DNA of 64,000 bases from Flavobacterium sedimenticola (GTDB taxonomy: Bacteria > Bacteroidota > Bacteroidia > Flavobacteriales > Flavobacteriaceae): the NCBI RefSeq assembly GCF_030053345.1, contig NZ_JASGBP010000003.1:92249-156248 (forward strand), read 5' to 3'. Position numbers and translations under genes: made by a program. Below, piece after piece: positions 63,146 through 64,000 of this stretch. A model generated the notes under the pieces. It was not told the DNA's origin. It did no database searches and worked only from the letters and a program-made list of their open reading frames with translations. Position 1 is the first letter of the stretch. Each line of letters starts with the position of its first letter.

Positions 63146-63161
63146 CACTGATAATTTTTGA

Positions 63162-63232
63162 CAAAGTTACGGCATTCGTTATAAGTAGAATATAAGAGAA
63201 GTGGTCTTCGGTATAAAGATTTTATAAAGATT
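63162..63232 (-). promoter_or_regulatory. Upstream region of the KdpD-like gene with direct repeats
   Basis: On the minus strand two copies of AATCTTTATA in tandem (63232-63223 and 63221-63212) lie 11 bp apart, and TAACTTTG (63169-63162) is a candidate -7 element 17 bp before the ATG. T-rich TTTATA repeats resemble known KdpE sites, so autoregulation is possible. No standard -33 was found. Confidence 0.4.
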
Positions 63233-63662
63233 AATTCCGTCGGGTGTCAATAAGGTGCACAATTTTCCAGGAAGTGCCATCAAGGAAAAGCGTAAAAGCA
63301 TTGACCCCTTTGTGGCTTAATTTGCCATTAATATAGAACTCATAAGGTGTCCAAGCATGGGCCATGGTGCCATCAATTTGAATAGTATAGCTCAAAATTC
63401 GCTCTTCAAATTTTAGGTTTTCGGGAATAGTGGCGATTGATATATAAAACTCTTTCGGACTCTCTGTAGAAAATCTAGTCCCTTTACTGCTTTCCGAAAT
63501 GGATTGTAAGACCAAGGCCTCGCTGCAAGTTGACTTGATTTTTAAGGTGTCTTTGGCATGAAAACCTTCAAAAAAGGTTTCAATGGTTTGTTGCACGGCT
63601 TCTTTTTGGGCTTGACCCCAAAAAGGAACCGACAATGCCAAAAGCAAAAAGAGTTTCTTCAT
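63231..63662 (-). CDS. Secreted NTF2-like protein
   Basis: A 143-residue protein with a signal peptide (MKKLFLLLALSVPFWGQAQ). The mature sequence fits the SnoaL/NTF2-like cone fold: TIETFFEGFHAKDTLKIKS (helices), central strands, and FTLFLDGTSWKIVHLIDTR at the end. These pockets bind small hydrophobic compounds, but no catalytic residues are clear. It starts 2 bp from the ABC permease gene at the right end, suggesting co-transcription. Confidence 0.75.
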   Translation of the reverse strand: MKKLFLLLALSVPFWGQAQKEAVQQTIETFFEGFHAKDTLKIKSTCSEALVLQSISESSKGTRFSTESPKEFYISIATIPENLKFEERILSYTIQIDGTMAHAWTPYEFYINGKLSHKGVNAFTLFLDGTSWKIVHLIDTRRN

Positions 63663-63664
63663 CT

Positions 63665-64000
63665 TTAATATTTAGACCATTTGTACAATTCTTTCCAAGT
63701 TGGTTTTTTACCGTACATTAAAATGCCGACACGGTAGATTTTAGAAGCAAACCAAACCACTAAAAAGAAGGTTCCGTAAAGTAAGATAAGCGAAACCGCG
63801 ATTTGCCAAAGCGGCACACCAAACGGGATACGCATCATCATTACGATAGGCGACGTCAGCGGAATCATAGAGAAAGTCGTTGCTACCGTGCCATGCGGAT
63901 CGTTGATTACCGTAAAAAATCCGATATACACGCCCAAAATCAACGGCATAATAATAGGCAATAAGAATTGTTGCGAATCGGTTTCATTGTCGACTGCCGC
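63665..64000 (-). CDS. ABC-2 type permease (NatB-like), C-terminal part
   Basis: The frame is open at the right edge (63962-64000 still codes AAVDNETDSQQFL), so only the last 112 codons are visible. They show PIIMPLILGVYIGFFTVIND, PHGTVATTFSMIPLTSPIVM and a final helix with GILMYGKKPTWKELYKWSKY, matching the C-terminal half of Na+-exporter-type ABC permeases in flavobacteria. The ATPase partner is expected just outside the window. Confidence 0.85.
   Translation of the reverse strand, partial: AAVDNETDSQQFLLPIIMPLILGVYIGFFTVINDPHGTVATTFSMIPLTSPIVMMMRIPFGVPLWQIAVSLILLYGTFFLVVWFASKIYRVGILMYGKKPTWKELYKWSKY

Overview
The window looks like a chromosomal segment of a member of the Flavobacteriaceae, probably Flavobacterium or a close relative. 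It is AT-rich and lacks strong Shine-Dalgarno sequences. Several intergenic regions carry the Bacteroidota promoter pattern (TTG or TTTG near -33, TAnnTTTG near -7). Other lineage markers are a type IX secretion C-terminal domain, bacillithiol synthesis (BshA), an M43 metalloprotease lipoprotein, TamB- and LptD-like envelope proteins and a TrpE-G-D-C-F-B-A operon. I saw no rRNA, tRNA, CRISPR array, insertion sequence or prophage. Almost everything is ordinary chromosomal content; the most accessory-looking stretch is 6418-9056.

Layout. 1-5149: tail of a DCC-family gene, a tiny membrane protein, a T9SS cargo protein, aroC with a DAACS-type transporter, a small beta-barrel protein and a lipoprotein. 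5146-6279: bshA. 6418-8723: a modular lipoprotein with a C-terminal M15-like zinc peptidase motif, followed downstream by two tandem paralogous small secreted proteins; this resembles an effector plus periplasmic protector arrangement and is a main novelty candidate. 9057-18668: a long leftward envelope cluster (two amidases, MlaD-like protein, membrane and soluble Fe-S proteins, a HAD protein, a GH3/beta-lactamase lipoprotein), divergent from lptD at 18761. 21575-25420: ridA, mgsA, a GlcNAc kinase-like gene, gapA and pfkA. 25563-33695: a TamB-like gene divergent from tsaD-rsmE-DUF4159 and an M43 protease. 33778-40158: AI-2E family permease, a methyltransferase, a VanX-like dipeptidase, an outer-membrane protein, a type II NADH dehydrogenase and a rhodanese.

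40262-48058 holds the clearest regulation. A marR-yceI pair sits behind two near-identical 16-bp palindromes that overlap both promoter elements. Immediately downstream is a complete trp operon. Its leader encodes an 18-residue peptide with three consecutive Trp codons; a 9-bp antiterminator pairing and a perfect intrinsic terminator can both be traced in the sequence, so classical ribosome-mediated attenuation is predicted.

48257-64000 holds small membrane and lipoproteins, yaaA, YitT-, HlyIII- and TSUP-family membrane proteins, an SLC13 transporter, an alcohol dehydrogenase, an MpaB-like protein, sdaA, and a potassium module: a short KdpD-like kinase, a KdpE-like regulator, Kup and a porin-like protein, with no kdpFABC visible. 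The window ends inside an ABC-2 type permease gene.
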